DNA from: Methyloversatilis sp.
GTDB lineage: Bacteria; Pseudomonadota; Gammaproteobacteria; Burkholderiales; Rhodocyclaceae
DNA: 64,000 nucleotides
Assembly: GCA_017984755.1 (NCBI GenBank)
Contig: JAGNYW010000008.1
Span: 36,001-100,000 of the forward strand
Direction of reading: 5' to 3'
Positions within the stretch are counted from its first letter, which is position 1; each line of letters begins with the position of its first letter. A program made the translations under genes and the position numbers. Below are positions 1 through 8,072 of the stretch, in pieces. A model generated the notes under the pieces. The model ran no database searches and was not told the origin of the DNA. It was given only the letters and a program-made list of their open reading frames with translations.

Positions 1-1266
1 GCCCTGGCCATGCTTCGCGCCGGTCGTGATCACCTCTACGGTATCTGGCGGCTGGGATATGGCGCCGACGACATGGCAGGACTTGCGCGGCTCGCGGTAC
101 CGCGCATTCTCGAAGGGTTTCCGCTGCGAGCGAACGAAAAGCTGCTCTCGAGCGTGCTCGACCCATTGCTCAAGGCTGGATTGCGCCATCTGGATCGCCC
201 GGCCATGACCGACCTTGTTTCCGCTCGACTGGCCCGGAGCAGCATGACCACCGCACAGCGCACTTACTGGCTCGCGTGCGGACTGATGATGTCACCGGAT
301 GAGTACTCGCCACAGCTGAAACAACATGTGGGCCGCCGCGAAGCGCTGCTCGGCCACTTGGGAAACTTTCTTGTTGAAGGCGAGAGGTGGGCTGGGCTCA
401 CCCGCGGGCTTTCATTAGCAGCGATCGGCATGTTGATCGAAACGCTCGCCCCGAACAGCCCACCCGAACGCCCCGAGGGAGCGCATTGGGTCAGTCAGGC
501 GATGCAGGTCGCCGACGTGGTCAGGGGACTCATCAACACACTGGGCAACGACCCGTCCGACGACGCCGGCCGCGAGTTGGAGCGACTGTTGGCCCAGCCC
601 GGATTGACGCAGTGGCAGGACACGCTGCGGCATTCCATCCACGCTCAGCGCATCGCACGGCGCAAGGCCACCTACCGTCGGCTGGATGTGGCCGAGGTCT
701 GTCGTACCCTCGCCAATCGGGAGCCGGCCAATGCGGCCGACCTTGCCGCGCTCACGGTTGCACATCTGCAGGACCTAGCAAGAAGGATTCGCGATGGCAG
801 CACGAACGACTACCGGCAGTACTGGAGCAACAAGCGCCGGAAGCCGGAAAATGAATGTCGTGACGCCCTGCTGTCCGATCTCAAGGACAGGCTCGCTAAG
901 CAAGGGGTCGATGCGATCAAGGAGGGCTATTACGCCGAGGACAAGCGGGCGGACATCCGGGTAGCAATGGGCGGTACCAACGGATTCAATGTCCCCATCG
1001 AGATCAAGAAGGACATCCACAAAGACCTCTGGCGTGCAATCCGTGGGCAACTGATCGAGCGCTACACCCGCGACCCGGGAACGGACGGCTTCGGCATCTA
1101 CCTGGTGTTCTGGTTCGGCGGAAGCGGAATGCCACTGAACGAAGGGAAGAAGCCGCGCACGGCCGCCGAACTGCATGAGCAACTGCACGCATCCCTCACG
1201 GATGAGGAAGCCCGGCGCATTTCGGTCGTCGTGATCGATTGCGCGTTGCCAGCTTCGAAAAAATGA
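1..1266 (+). CDS. C-terminal part of an unrecognised protein with a PD-(D/E)XK-like nuclease domain (5' end outside window)
   Basis: The frame is open to the window edge. The first ATG is at 10, but the codons before it are also open and no ribosome binding site can be seen, so this is probably the tail of a larger gene; 418 residues are visible from that ATG. Residues 1-250 are helical in character and I do not recognise them. The last ~150 residues carry a plausible PD-(D/E)XK core: an acidic residue in KPENECRDALL, then AEDKRADIRV, then VPIEIKK, then a Q/Y helix in GQLIERYTRD, followed by the hydrophobic strand GIYLVFWFG. That order is typical of restriction-endonuclease-like folds. Such domains often sit at the end of large ATPase or helical-repeat defence proteins, but that role is inference. 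The neighbouring hemL-thiED cluster is convergent and unrelated. Confidence 0.6.
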   Translation, partial: ALAMLRAGRDHLYGIWRLGYGADDMAGLARLAVPRILEGFPLRANEKLLSSVLDPLLKAGLRHLDRPAMTDLVSARLARSSMTTAQRTYWLACGLMMSPDEYSPQLKQHVGRREALLGHLGNFLVEGERWAGLTRGLSLAAIGMLIETLAPNSPPERPEGAHWVSQAMQVADVVRGLINTLGNDPSDDAGRELERLLAQPGLTQWQDTLRHSIHAQRIARRKATYRRLDVAEVCRTLANREPANAADLAALTVAHLQDLARRIRDGSTNDYRQYWSNKRRKPENECRDALLSDLKDRLAKQGVDAIKEGYYAEDKRADIRVAMGGTNGFNVPIEIKKDIHKDLWRAIRGQLIERYTRDPGTDGFGIYLVFWFGGSGMPLNEGKKPRTAAELHEQLHASLTDEEARRISVVVIDCALPASKK

Positions 1267-1271
1267 GTGTC

Positions 1272-1291
1272 AGCCGGACACTGTCCGGGCT
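1272..1291. terminator. weak hairpin after the nuclease-like gene
   Basis: A 9-bp imperfect stem (AGCCGGACA against TGTCCGGGCT, one bulged base, very tight loop) starts 6 bases after the stop codon of the first gene. No T-run follows it, so a role as terminator is only possible. The rest of 1292-1429 shows nothing recognisable. Confidence 0.3.
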
Positions 1292-1429
1292 GCCTCACTG
1301 ACGGTCAGTCGATCGTCCGCCAGACCCACGCAGGCGTCGTCAAGCATCTTCAGACAACAAAATCCGTGCGGCGTGGCACCTGACCTGACACTCTCCGCCG
1401 GGTGAATCTTGCCCCGCGTCTCTCCGGCA

Positions 1430-2713
1430 TCACGCCACCTTGGCAAACGCTACCTTCGCCCGCGCCAGCGTCTGCGCCACGTCGTCCTCGCTGTGCGCAC
1501 CCGACACGAAACCGGCTTCGAAGGCGGACGGCGCAAGGTAGACGCCGGCGTCCAGCATGGCGTGGAAGAAGCGGTTGAAGCGTTCGCGGTCGGACTGCAT
1601 CACGTCGGCGTAGCTGGCCGGTGCCGCGTCGCGGAAATACAGGCCGAACATGCCGCCGACGGCCTGCGCCGAAAACGGCACGCCCGCTTCGCGGGCGACC
1701 GCGACCATGCCTTCTGTGAATTGCTTCGTGCGAGCAGCCAGGCGGTCATGGAAACCGGGGGCGTCGATCAGCTCCAGAGTCTTCAGACCGGCTGCCACGG
1801 CGACCGGATTGCCGGACAGGGTGCCGGCCTGATAAACCGAGCCCAGCGGCGCGATCGCCGACATGATGTCGCGCCGGCCACCGAAGGCGCCGACCGGCAT
1901 GCCGCCACCGATCACCTTGCCCAGCGTGGTCAGATCGGGCGTGATGCCGAACAGGCCCTGGGCGCCGACCGGACCGACGCGGAAACCGGTCATCACCTCG
2001 TCGAAAATCAGCACCGCGCCATATTGTGTACACAGCGTGCGCATCGCATCGAGGAAGGCGCGCGTCGGCACGATGAGGTTCATGTTGCCGACCACCGGCT
2101 CGACGATGACGCAGGCAATGCGGTCACCATGGCTGCGGAAGCACGCTTCGAGCTGCTCCGGCGCGTTGTAGTCGAGCACCAGCGTGTGCCTGGCGAAGTC
2201 GTCCGGCACGCCGCCCGAACTCGGGTTGCCGAAGGTGAGCGCGCCGGAACCGGCCTTCACCAGCAGGCTGTCGGCGTGGCCGTGGTAGCAGCCCTCGAAC
2301 TTCACGATCGCGTCACGCCCGGTGAAGCCGCGCGCCAGGCGGATGGCACTCATGGTCGCTTCGGTGCCCGAACTGACCAGACGCACCTGTTCGATCGACG
2401 GCACGCGCTCACACAGCATTTCCGCCATCAGTATTTCCGCTTCCGTCGGCGCACCGAACGAAAGCCCGCCGACAGCTGCCTCCTGCACCGCGCGGATCAC
2501 CTCCGGATGCGCATGTCCGAGGATGGCCGGGCCCCACGAACCGACGTAGTCGATGTATTCGGTGCCGTCGGCGTCCCACAGCCGCGAGCCTGCGCCTCGC
2601 GTGAAGAAGCGCGGCGTGCCGCCGACCGAACGGAAGGCGCGCACCGGCGAATTGACGCCGCCGGGAATGGTGCGCTGGGCACGTTCGAAAAGCTGTTCGT
2701 TGCGGGTGCTCAT
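1430..2713 (-). CDS. hemL: glutamate-1-semialdehyde 2,1-aminomutase
   Basis: Converts glutamate-1-semialdehyde to 5-aminolevulinate, the last step of the C5 route to tetrapyrroles; PLP-dependent and cytoplasmic. The 427-residue length is normal for HemL. The N-terminus reads [15 protein letters not shown], as in the family. [15 protein letters not shown] (about 114-128) is the cofactor-phosphate loop, FDEVMTGFR (237-245) carries the PLP-ring aspartate, and the Schiff-base lysine is K266 in TLGKVIGGG. It begins 9 bases after the thiE stop codon on the same strand, so it is probably the third gene of thiD-thiE-hemL. That order is common in beta- and gammaproteobacteria and joins thiamine and haem precursor genes in one transcript. 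Confidence 0.96.
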   Translation of the reverse strand: MSTRNEQLFERAQRTIPGGVNSPVRAFRSVGGTPRFFTRGAGSRLWDADGTEYIDYVGSWGPAILGHAHPEVIRAVQEAAVGGLSFGAPTEAEILMAEMLCERVPSIEQVRLVSSGTEATMSAIRLARGFTGRDAIVKFEGCYHGHADSLLVKAGSGALTFGNPSSGGVPDDFARHTLVLDYNAPEQLEACFRSHGDRIACVIVEPVVGNMNLIVPTRAFLDAMRTLCTQYGAVLIFDEVMTGFRVGPVGAQGLFGITPDLTTLGKVIGGGMPVGAFGGRRDIMSAIAPLGSVYQAGTLSGNPVAVAAGLKTLELIDAPGFHDRLAARTKQFTEGMVAVAREAGVPFSAQAVGGMFGLYFRDAAPASYADVMQSDRERFNRFFHAMLDAGVYLAPSAFEAGFVSGAHSEDDVAQTLARAKVAFAKVA

Positions 2714-2722
2714 GGATTTCCT

Positions 2723-3346
2723 TCAGAAAAGCCGCGCATAGGCGTGTGCCTGTGCATGGAGATCGGGTGCGTCGAAAAGATCGGATACGACCGCAAGCAG
2801 ATCGGCGCCGGCGGCGATCACGGTCGGCGCGCGCGCCAGCGTGATGCCACCTATGGCGCAGCGGGCGACGCCCAGGCCGGCACATTCGGCGAATCGACGG
2901 ATGTCGGCCGGCGGCGCTGCCGGCTTGGTCACTGACGCGAACATGGCACCGAAGGCCACGTAATCGGCCCCGGCAAGCCGTGCTGCACGCGCCCGCCCCA
3001 GGTCGTCGTAACACGACACACCGATGATCGCATGCGGGCCCAGCCGTTGCCGGGCAGCGGCCGGGTCGCTGTCATCACGCCCGACATGCACGCCGTCTGC
3101 ATCGACCGCCAGCGCCAACTCCACATCGTCGTTGATGATGAAACCGGTACCGCAGACGGCCGTGATGGCGCGCAGCGCGTCGGCGTCGGCGCGTCGGACT
3201 GCTGCATCGGCCGACTTGTTGCGGTACTGCAGCAACCGGGCGCCGCCGGAACAGGCCGCTTCGGCCGCGCGGAAGAGTGCTGCGCCGGTCAGACCATCGG
3301 GCGTGACGGCATACAGGCCGCGCAATGAGTTGCCTTCGTCGGTCAT
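2723..3346 (-). CDS. thiE: thiamine-phosphate synthase
   Basis: Joins HMP pyrophosphate and thiazole phosphate to give thiamine monophosphate. The protein is 207 residues, a TIM barrel. LRGLYAVTPDG opens the barrel, LLQYRNKSAD is the family strand-2 motif, INDDVELALAVDADGVHVGRDD is the substrate and pyrophosphate region, and GADYVAFGAMFASVTKP plus the C-terminal AIGGITLAR are further signatures. I chose the ATG at 3346 over an upstream in-frame start because homology begins there and the upstream part overlaps thiD. The gap to thiD is only 4 bases, which indicates translational coupling. Confidence 0.94.
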   Translation of the reverse strand: MTDEGNSLRGLYAVTPDGLTGAALFRAAEAACSGGARLLQYRNKSADAAVRRADADALRAITAVCGTGFIINDDVELALAVDADGVHVGRDDSDPAAARQRLGPHAIIGVSCYDDLGRARAARLAGADYVAFGAMFASVTKPAAPPADIRRFAECAGLGVARCAIGGITLARAPTVIAAGADLLAVVSDLFDAPDLHAQAHAYARLF

Positions 3347-3350
3347 GGTT

Positions 3351-4229
3351 CTAGAAAGGGCCCCCGTCATCCATGTCCGAAAAGGATTTGCGCGTCCAGA
3401 AGAAGCGGTCGGGGAGGTGCTGGCCCATGCCCGGCCGGAAGCCATTGACCAAGGTGCGCCATGTATATTCCTGTGCCGCGTGCACGGCGGCACCGATGTC
3501 CAGCCCCTGCGCCAGCCAGGCCGCGACCGCCGATGCCAGCGTGCAGCCGGAGCCATGGTAGCTGCCCGGCAGGCGGTCCCATTCGTCGCGCCGGATCACA
3601 CCGCCCCGGCCATACAGCACGTTGCTGACGCGAGCCGTGGATTCATGCGTTCCGGTGAGCAGCACGTGGCCGCAGCCGGCGGCGATGAGCAGGCGCGCGC
3701 ATTCGTCGAGCGCGGGCGCGTCCCGGTCGTCCTCATCGTCTTCGTCATCGTCCTCGTCGCCGAACTGCGCGAGGCGGCGGGCTTCGAGACTGTTCGGCGT
3801 CAGCACGGTGGTCAGCGGAAGCAGCAATTCCTGCAGCGCGATCACCATTTCCTCATCGGCCAGCTCGTCGCCCCGACCGGACGACAGCACCGGATCGAAC
3901 ACGACCGGTATGTCCGGGTAATCGGAAATGATTTCGGCGATCGCCGCGATGTTCTCGACACTGCCCATGACGCCGATCTTGAATGCAGACACAGGTACGT
4001 CGGCGAGCAGCACGCGGGCCTGATCGACGACCAGGTCGTCGTCCATCGCGACGACGCCCTCGACACCGGTCGTATCCTGAACCGTCACTGCGGTGACCAC
4101 GCCGAGCGGATGGCAGCCGAGTGCGGACAAAGTCATCAGATCGGCCTGCATGCCGGCGCCACCGGTCGGATCGGTGGCGGAAAAACACATGACAAGTGGC
4201 GGATGCGCCCGCACATCACGATTGACCAT
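3351..4229 (-). CDS. thiD: hydroxymethylpyrimidine/phosphomethylpyrimidine kinase
   Basis: Phosphorylates HMP and HMP-phosphate for thiamine synthesis; ribokinase fold. Family signatures are SATDPTGGAGMQADL near the N-terminus, VFDPVLSSGRG (110-120), TVLTPNSLEARRL, and the C-terminal anion-hole motif GSYHGSGCTLASA containing the catalytic region. At 292 residues it is slightly long. Part of the excess is a purely acidic insert (residues about 158-170, DEDDDEDDEDDRD, bases about 3720-3758), encoded by a run of GAY codons just before the region that closes over the active site. First gene of the thiD-thiE-hemL cluster and divergent from rubredoxin, with about 76 bases between the two start codons to hold both promoters. 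Confidence 0.93.
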   Translation of the reverse strand: MVNRDVRAHPPLVMCFSATDPTGGAGMQADLMTLSALGCHPLGVVTAVTVQDTTGVEGVVAMDDDLVVDQARVLLADVPVSAFKIGVMGSVENIAAIAEIISDYPDIPVVFDPVLSSGRGDELADEEMVIALQELLLPLTTVLTPNSLEARRLAQFGDEDDDEDDEDDRDAPALDECARLLIAAGCGHVLLTGTHESTARVSNVLYGRGGVIRRDEWDRLPGSYHGSGCTLASAVAAWLAQGLDIGAAVHAAQEYTWRTLVNGFRPGMGQHLPDRFFWTRKSFSDMDDGGPF

Positions 4230-4305
4230 AAAGCGCGCGCCCGGATTGTCGTTACAGAAGGTTAATTACGGTAATATCGATTCGATTCTAACAAACCATC
4301 CTGCC

Positions 4306-4494
4306 ATGAGTTCCACTGACACGGCCGAATACCAAAGTTACATGTGTCTCATCTGCGGCTTCATCTATGACGAAGCAGCAGGCCTGCCGGAAGAAGGCAT
4401 CGCCCCGGGTACCCGGTGGGCGGATGTGCCACCCAACTGGACCTGTCCCGAGTGCAGCGCACGCAAGGACGATTTCGAAATGATCCAGATCTGA
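4306..4494 (+). CDS. rubA: rubredoxin
   Basis: Small one-iron electron carrier of 62 residues. The two CxxC knuckles are visible: MCLICGFIYDEAAG and WTCPECSARKDDFE, with the typical GIAPGTRWADVPPNW between them. The start at 4306 (MSSTDTAEYQSY) is preferred, because the longer open frame from 4093 runs back over divergent thiD and has no homology. It lies just upstream of pilG, a conserved neighbour in many betaproteobacteria, although no direct functional link with pili is known. The 115 bases to pilG could contain a separate promoter. Confidence 0.95.
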   Translation: MSSTDTAEYQSYMCLICGFIYDEAAGLPEEGIAPGTRWADVPPNWTCPECSARKDDFEMIQI

Positions 4495-4609
4495 CACAAC
4501 GATGAATGACCGCTTGGCACGGGACAGGTTCGCAGCCTGATACTGCGCAGCAGATCATTGCAGACAATCCGCGCAGGGCGAATCGCCGCGCGTAAAACGG
4601 GAGAGCGTC

Positions 4610-5008
4610 TTGGCTGATACGTCCGGCATCGCCGGCGTCAAGGTGATGGTGATCGACGACAGCAACACCATACGACGCAGCGCTGAAATCTTTCTTGTAC
4701 AGGCCGGCTATCAGGTCGTGCTCGCAGAGGACGGCTTCGACGCACTGGCAAAAATCAGCGACCACCACCCGCAGGTAATCTTCTGCGACATCATGATGCC
4801 GCGGCTCGATGGTTACCAGACCTGCGCGCTGATCAAGAAAAACCCCCGTTTTGCCGCTACTCCGGTCGTGATGCTCTCGTCGCGCGACGGATTGTTCGAT
4901 CGCGCGAGGGGCCGGATGGTCGGCTCCGACGAATACCTCACCAAACCTTTCACCAAGGACAGCCTGCTGCAGGCGGTGTCGCGTCACGCGCGCAACGGCG
5001 CTGACTGA
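4610..5008 (+). CDS. pilG: twitching motility response regulator PilG
   Basis: Single-domain CheY-like receiver of 132 residues in the Pil-Chp chemosensory pathway, thought to act on the pilus extension machinery. The acidic pair is in VMVIDDSNTIRRSAE, the phospho-acceptor Asp in VIFCDIMMPRLDGYQTC, the conserved Ser in VVMLSSRDG and the conserved Lys in EYLTKPFTKDSLL. It appears to start with TTG at 4610, which has a GGGAG ribosome binding site a few bases upstream and no better ATG nearby. First of five closely packed pil/chp genes. Confidence 0.94.
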   Translation: MADTSGIAGVKVMVIDDSNTIRRSAEIFLVQAGYQVVLAEDGFDALAKISDHHPQVIFCDIMMPRLDGYQTCALIKKNPRFAATPVVMLSSRDGLFDRARGRMVGSDEYLTKPFTKDSLLQAVSRHARNGAD

Positions 5009-5040
5009 CGCCGTCGGCGCTCACCGAACGCGGAGCCACA

Positions 5041-5424
5041 ATGGCCATCAAGCGCATCATGGTGGTGGACGATTCGCCCACCGAACGCCATGTACTGAAC
5101 GATTTCCTCACCCGCAAGGGCTTCGAGGTGATCATCGCCGAGAACGGTGAACAAGCCATCGAAAAGGCGAAAGCCGAAAAACCCGACCTCATCCTGATGG
5201 ACGTGGTGATGCCGGGCGTCAATGGTTATCAAGCAACGCGCACCATCACGCGCGAAGACAGCACGCGCAACATCCCGGTCATCATGTGCACGAGCAAGGA
5301 CCTGCCGACGGACCGTATCTGGGGCATGCGGCAGGGCGCGCTCGATTACATGGTCAAGCCGGTCAATCTGGAAAACCTGCTGGGCCTGATCCAGCAACTC
5401 AGCGCGGCCGACAACGATGGCTAA
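5041..5424 (+). CDS. pilH: twitching motility response regulator PilH
   Basis: Second CheY-like receiver (127 residues) of the pilus chemosensory system, generally linked to retraction control or to acting as a phosphate sink. MVVDDSPTERHVLNDFL carries the acidic pocket, LILMDVVMPGVNGYQATR the phospho-acceptor Asp, VIMCTSKDLPTDRIWGMRQGA the Thr/Ser switch, and DYMVKPVNLENLL the Lys. The start codon is at 5041 after a GGAG-like site. Its end overlaps the start of pilI by 8 bases, indicating coupled translation. Confidence 0.95.
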   Translation: MAIKRIMVVDDSPTERHVLNDFLTRKGFEVIIAENGEQAIEKAKAEKPDLILMDVVMPGVNGYQATRTITREDSTRNIPVIMCTSKDLPTDRIWGMRQGALDYMVKPVNLENLLGLIQQLSAADNDG

Positions 5425-5926
5425 GCTCTCGCTGAGCGAGTTCCAGGAAGAACTCGCCCGCAAACTGGCGGACACCTCCGGTCAAACCGGTTCGCGCGCC
5501 TTGCTCGGTGTGCAGGCCGGTGACGACTTCTGGCTGGTCGACCTCGCCGAGGCAGGCGAAATCCTGCCGGTCCCCCTGCTGACACCCGTTCCGCTGACAC
5601 GCAGCTGGCTGCGCGGCGTCGCCAACGTGCGTGGACTGCTTTATGCGGTTTCCGACTTCTCGGCCTTCCAGGGCGGCTCGCCCACGGGCATCGCCGGCGA
5701 AACACGGCTGTTGCTCCCGCACGCGAAATTCAGCATCAATGCCGCGCTGCTCGTGTCCCGTGTGCTCGGGCTGCGCGCGATCGAAGACTTCGAACCTGTG
5801 GAAACCGGCGTCGATGAACGACCGTGGATATCGGCCCGACTGGTCGATACGCAAGGTCGTCTGTGGCACCGGTTCGATCCCCGGCAGCTTTATGCCGATC
5901 CCCGCTTTCTCGACGTGGCCGCCTGA
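5417..5926 (+). CDS. pilI: pilus chemotaxis coupling protein PilI (CheW-like)
   Basis: CheW-domain adaptor of 169 residues expected to couple the receptor PilJ to the kinase ChpA. A CheW-type core is visible: FWLVDLAEAGEILPVPLLTPVPLTRSWLRGVANVRGLLYAVSDFSAF, with the W-x-RG-x-xN-x-RG motif. The N-terminal ~40 residues are helical. It overlaps pilH by 8 bases and is followed after 64 bases by pilJ. Confidence 0.93.
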   Translation: MAKLSLSEFQEELARKLADTSGQTGSRALLGVQAGDDFWLVDLAEAGEILPVPLLTPVPLTRSWLRGVANVRGLLYAVSDFSAFQGGSPTGIAGETRLLLPHAKFSINAALLVSRVLGLRAIEDFEPVETGVDERPWISARLVDTQGRLWHRFDPRQLYADPRFLDVAA

Positions 5927-5990
5927 CCGGGGCCAGGGTTGAAACGAACGCGTTTTCACATCACTGAGTAGTCCCCCGAGGAAAGCACCG

Positions 5991-8072
5991 ATGGCGCTGA
6001 ACATTCCAGGACTCAAGACCGCAGCCGCAGCACCCGCGAGTGACCCCGCACGGATGGGCGCCCCGGGTTGGATGCGCGGGCGACTGCCGTTGATCGGTCA
6101 TCTGCCGCTGGCACAGCAAGTGCGGATTCTGGGCGCTGCACTGCTGCTGTTCATCGTGCTGGCCACGGTTCTGGTGTGGCAGGATCTGGTCGGCACGCGA
6201 AACAACGCCACGCACATTCAGGCAGCCGGGCAGATGCGCAGCCTCATGCAGGGCATGGCCGGGTCGGCACCGCGGGCGCTTGCCGGCGATCCTGCCGCCC
6301 TGACCGATCTGGCGCGCGCGCGCAGCAGCTTCTCCACGCTGCTCGAAAGCGTCCTCCATGGCGGCGAAGTGAATGGCGTGATGCTGCCTGCGGCCTCCTC
6401 TGCCGCGATTGAGCAATTGCTCCCGCTCGACACGGCGTGGGCCGACTACGACAGGAATGCGGGCGTACTGCTGTCGCAGGAAAGGAATCTCCGCACCATC
6501 GCAGAAGCTGCCCGGGCACTCGATGGCGCAACACCCGCACTGCTTGCGGCGACCTCTCGTATCGCCCTTCAGCGCGGCACGCGCGATGGCGGACTGACGC
6601 CGCAGTTCTACAACCTGTTCAGCCAGGTGCAGTCCAGCGCACACGCGATGACATCGGGCGCCTCAGCCGACGCCGTCGCCGCGCTGCCGGCCAATGTTGC
6701 GGCGCTGCTGGACGTGGCGGGCCAGTTCGAGCAGGGCGCCGAAGCCGACGCACGTGACGCCTTCGCACAGGCACGCGCAGCCATCGCCCCGGCGCTGACG
6801 GCCCTGAGTCGGTCCATGGAAAAACCGGCCGAACTCGATGCGGCCCGCAAGGCCGCTGCGATGCTGGTCGGCAGTGCCCCCGCGCTGGGTACGCTGACCG
6901 ATTCACTGGATGCGCATTACATGGCACAGCAGGACACGCGCACGCTGCGTACTGCGGCGAGTGGTCTGTGCATCCTGCTCGCGCTGGCAAGCGTTTTCCT
7001 GATGGTGCGCGCCTACAACGAAGACCAGCAGGCGCAGCGCATCCAGGCCGAAGGATCGCGCGAGGAAGCCAAGCGCGAAAAGGATATGACCCAGCAGGCC
7101 ATCCTGCGGCTCATGAACGAAATGGGTGACCTCGCAGATGGCGACCTGACGGTGCGCGCAACGGTGTCCGAAGACATCACCGGTGCCATTGCGGACTCGG
7201 TCAACTACACGATCGAAGAACTGTCCGTTCTGGTCAAACGGATCAACGACGCCGCCGGCCGGGTGGCGGAAGCATCGGAATCCGCCCAGCGCATCTCGGC
7301 GCAGCTGCTGACGGCAGCGGAGCGACAGTCCCGCGAGGTGACCGAATCGGGTCAGTCGGTACTGGCCATGGCGAAGTCGATGAACACGGTATCGGAAGAG
7401 GCGACGCGCTCCGCTCAGGTGGCCCGCCAGTCGCTGGCCGCGGCGCAGAACGGTTCCACCGCGGTGTCGAACTCGATACGCGGCATGAACGACATCCGCG
7501 ACCAGATCCAGGAAACATCGAAACGGATCAAGCGCCTCGGCGAGTCGTCACAGGAAATCAGCGAAATCGTCGAACTGATCTCGGACATCACGGAACAGAC
7601 CAACGTGCTGGCGCTGAATGCCGCCATCCAGGCTGCAAGCGCCGGCGAAGCAGGGCGCGGTTTCACGGTGGTGGCCGAAGAGGTGCAGCGCCTGGCCGAA
7701 CGTTCGGGCGAGGCGACCAAGCAGATCGCGGCCATCGTGCGCAGCATTCAGGTCGATACCCAGGATGCGGTCGCGGCCATGGAAAACTCCACCCGCGGCG
7801 TGGTGGAAGGCGCCCGGCTGTCCGACGCGGCAGGGCAGGCGCTCGACGGAATTTCCACCGTGTCGTCGGAACTGGCGCAGTTGATCGAAACCATTTCGTC
7901 GTCCGCCCAACTGCAGGCCGAACAGGCCACGCGGGTCGCGCACGGCATGCAGAGCATTCTGCGCATCACAGAACAGACCACGGTCGGTACCAAGCAGACC
8001 GCGTTGTCGATCGGACAGCTGGCCGATCTGGCGGCTGAACTCAAAGGCTCGGTTGCGGGCTTCAAGGTATGA
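5991..8072 (+). CDS. pilJ: methyl-accepting chemoreceptor PilJ
   Basis: Receptor for the type IV pilus chemosensory array, 693 residues in the inner membrane. A first membrane segment lies near residues 40-62 ([16 protein letters not shown]). A periplasmic helical sensor region follows to about residue 320, and a second membrane segment ([17 protein letters not shown]) near 323-340. A HAMP-like region leads into a long coiled-coil signalling domain. The hairpin tip is recognisable in [24 protein letters not shown] and [20 protein letters not shown]. Its stop codon overlaps the start of chpA by four bases (ATGA), indicating coupled translation. Confidence 0.95.
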   Translation: MALNIPGLKTAAAAPASDPARMGAPGWMRGRLPLIGHLPLAQQVRILGAALLLFIVLATVLVWQDLVGTRNNATHIQAAGQMRSLMQGMAGSAPRALAGDPAALTDLARARSSFSTLLESVLHGGEVNGVMLPAASSAAIEQLLPLDTAWADYDRNAGVLLSQERNLRTIAEAARALDGATPALLAATSRIALQRGTRDGGLTPQFYNLFSQVQSSAHAMTSGASADAVAALPANVAALLDVAGQFEQGAEADARDAFAQARAAIAPALTALSRSMEKPAELDAARKAAAMLVGSAPALGTLTDSLDAHYMAQQDTRTLRTAASGLCILLALASVFLMVRAYNEDQQAQRIQAEGSREEAKREKDMTQQAILRLMNEMGDLADGDLTVRATVSEDITGAIADSVNYTIEELSVLVKRINDAAGRVAEASESAQRISAQLLTAAERQSREVTESGQSVLAMAKSMNTVSEEATRSAQVARQSLAAAQNGSTAVSNSIRGMNDIRDQIQETSKRIKRLGESSQEISEIVELISDITEQTNVLALNAAIQAASAGEAGRGFTVVAEEVQRLAERSGEATKQIAAIVRSIQVDTQDAVAAMENSTRGVVEGARLSDAAGQALDGISTVSSELAQLIETISSSAQLQAEQATRVAHGMQSILRITEQTTVGTKQTALSIGQLADLAAELKGSVAGFKV

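Noticed and set aside
1409-2935. 508-codon plus-strand open frame
   Set aside because: Antisense to hemL and thiE, both well supported.
3346-3556. N-terminal extension of thiE
   Set aside because: Would overlap thiD by 70 codons and is not family-like; ATG at 3346 fits length and spacing.
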